A stretch of 6,073 nt of DNA. Source: Rhodoferax sp. GTDB taxonomy: Bacteria; Pseudomonadota; Gammaproteobacteria; Burkholderiales; Burkholderiaceae. This document shows, in pieces, positions 5,297-6,073 of the stretch. The DNA lies in the NCBI GenBank assembly GCA_028292075.1, contig JAQGNA010000414.1, positions 1-6,073 of the forward strand, given 5' to 3'. The notes below the pieces were generated by a model. That model did not search any database, was not told where the DNA came from, and worked only from the letters and a program-made list of their open reading frames with translations. The translations under genes and the position numbers were made by a program. Position 1 is the first letter of the stretch. Every line of letters starts with the position of its first letter.

Positions 5297-5821
5297 TCAA
5301 AGCCCCAGGACGGTGGCAGGAAACGAAGGACTGCTTCGGCGAAGCCATTCATTGGCGTCCTGTTGCAGTTCTGTGCGCCAGCGCGCTTCATCGGAACACA
5401 CCCCGGTGCAGTGCTCGAGATCCAGCCGACGCATCGCCCAGCCCGGCCCGATCAGGCAGCTGGGCATCAGCATGAGGTCCGAGCTGCGCACCGCGCGGCA
5501 ATCGACAATGTGCGACCAGGTGCGGCGCCATTGCACGAAACGGGCATGTCGGCGGGTGACTTCGTCATAGCGGCCGGCGAGCATCGTCCATTTGCGTCCC
5601 GGGCCGGCCCAGGCATTGAGCGACTCGACCACGCTCCGCTCGCCCAGGGGCCAATCCTCGAAGCTGGGGTCGCAGACGACGATCTCGCGCCAGCCATCGC
5701 GGGCGGCGCAACTTAGTGCCTCGCGCAGGTGCTGCTGAAAGGCGACCCGGCCGTCGAACCGCCCTGCAGGCAGTTCGCCAGGCGGCCGTTGTGCGTCATC
5801 AGCTGTTGACACGTGGTCCAT
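5297..5821 (-). CDS. DUF7931-like cytosolic protein, function unknown
   Basis: This 174-residue protein has no signal peptide or membrane segment. After a polar N-terminal tail of about 20 residues come GRFDGRVAFQQHLREAL, then REIVVCDPSFEDWPLGERSVVESLNAW (a beta strand ending in Asp, then a helix), GRYDEVTRRHARFVQWRRTWSHIVDCR, and the C-terminal GPGWAMRRLDLEHCTGVCSDE with ending SSPSFPATVLGL. This combination matches my memory of betaproteobacterial proteins carrying the DUF7931 label; no enzymatic activity is established to my knowledge. The start at 5821 is chosen for an excellent AAGGAGGA (5828-5835) 6 nt upstream; the frame continues upstream to 5947 without support. Cys and Arg/Trp residues are frequent. 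It is probably separate from the lipoprotein gene, which has its own promoter 188 bp downstream. Confidence 0.85.
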   Translation of the reverse strand: MDHVSTADDAQRPPGELPAGRFDGRVAFQQHLREALSCAARDGWREIVVCDPSFEDWPLGERSVVESLNAWAGPGRKWTMLAGRYDEVTRRHARFVQWRRTWSHIVDCRAVRSSDLMLMPSCLIGPGWAMRRLDLEHCTGVCSDEARWRTELQQDANEWLRRSSPSFPATVLGL

Positions 5822-5843
5822 TCGCAGTCCTCCTTCAAATGGA

Positions 5844-5849
5844 ATCATA
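5844..5849 (-). promoter_or_regulatory. Candidate -10 (TATGAT) for the DUF7931-like gene
   Basis: On the - strand TATGAT lies 22 bp upstream of the start codon, implying a leader of about 16 nt that just includes the Shine-Dalgarno. The -35 region is GC-rich; TTCGGC at 19-bp spacing is the closest and poor. Weak promoter call. Confidence 0.35.
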
Positions 5850-5904
5850 CAAACGTCGGACGCGGGGGGCCGAACACCAAACGTCGCGCCGGCGCCACCC
5901 GCGG

Positions 5905-6073
5905 TCACTCGCGTTGCGGATCTGCGTGGGCCCAGCCCGACTCGCACCAGGATGTGAGCAGCGACATGGCGTCGTCGCTCGCCCGCGCCAGTTCCAGGCC
6001 TGTCAATGCCCGCGCATCGGCCAACCGGCGCATCAGCGTCGCGTCGCGTCCGGCAGCGCGGTAGCTCTCACCG
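5905..6073 (-). CDS. Unidentified protein, C-terminal end (5' end outside window)
   Basis: A - strand frame enters from the right edge and ends at TGA 5907-5905, giving 55 residues: GESYRAAGRDATLMRRLADARALTGLELARASDDAMSLLTSWCESGWAHADPQRE. Third codon positions are mostly G or C, as in the neighbours, and the sequence looks like a helical C-terminal segment rather than random frame. It lies 83 bp upstream of the DUF7931-like gene on the same strand. I do not recognise the family. The competing + strand frame across the same bases has a less protein-like composition. Confidence 0.5.
   Translation of the reverse strand, partial: GESYRAAGRDATLMRRLADARALTGLELARASDDAMSLLTSWCESGWAHADPQRE

Noticed and set aside
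5813..6064. + strand 83-codon ORF at the right edge
   Set aside because: Ser/Arg/Ala-rich with no recognisable feature, and it overlaps the start, promoter and Shine-Dalgarno of the DUF7931-like gene.

Overview
The window reads as chromosomal DNA from a high-GC betaproteobacterium, most likely Burkholderiales (Comamonadaceae-like). The pointers are strong G/C preference at third codon positions, the dapA-bamC linkage, a BamC of betaproteobacterial type, an Ala-rich lipoprotein starting MNKSLVLAALVAA, and a small protein ending in -ADQLWACF. The taxonomy is inferred from protein character only; no search was run.

Layout. On the + strand: the C-terminal half of an MFS transporter (2-739), a 42-residue single-helix protein (747-875), a class I SAM-dependent methyltransferase with an uncertain start (about 914-1417), a 220-bp intergenic stretch, dapA (1638-2522), bamC (2546-3622), a 239-bp gap, and a metallo-beta-lactamase-fold hydrolase of the YycJ/WalJ type (3862-4638). 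A bidirectional intrinsic terminator (4746-4773) separates these from - strand genes: an Ala-rich lipoprotein (5109-4798), a DUF7931-like cytosolic protein (5821-5297), and the C-terminal end of an unidentified gene running in from the right edge (6072-5905).

How the genes relate. dapA and bamC are 23 bp apart and probably co-transcribed. DapA makes the diaminopimelate/lysine precursor used in peptidoglycan, and BamC is a lipoprotein of the outer-membrane beta-barrel assembly machine, so the pair has a cell-envelope theme. The MFS gene, the small ORF and the methyltransferase are nearly contiguous and may form one transcript. The - strand genes appear to have their own promoters.

The region is mostly housekeeping, and I see no defence system, CRISPR array, prophage or insertion sequence. 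The less ordinary material is: (a) a compact hairpin element in the dapA leader, flanked by CCATTCCA direct repeats and lying inside a 45-codon upstream ORF whose stop overlaps the dapA start as ATGA; (b) the small membrane protein whose stop overlaps a possible CTG start of the methyltransferase; (c) an Ala-rich lipoprotein whose C-terminus is built from 21-bp tandem repeats; and (d) paired dyad elements in the lipoprotein leader.
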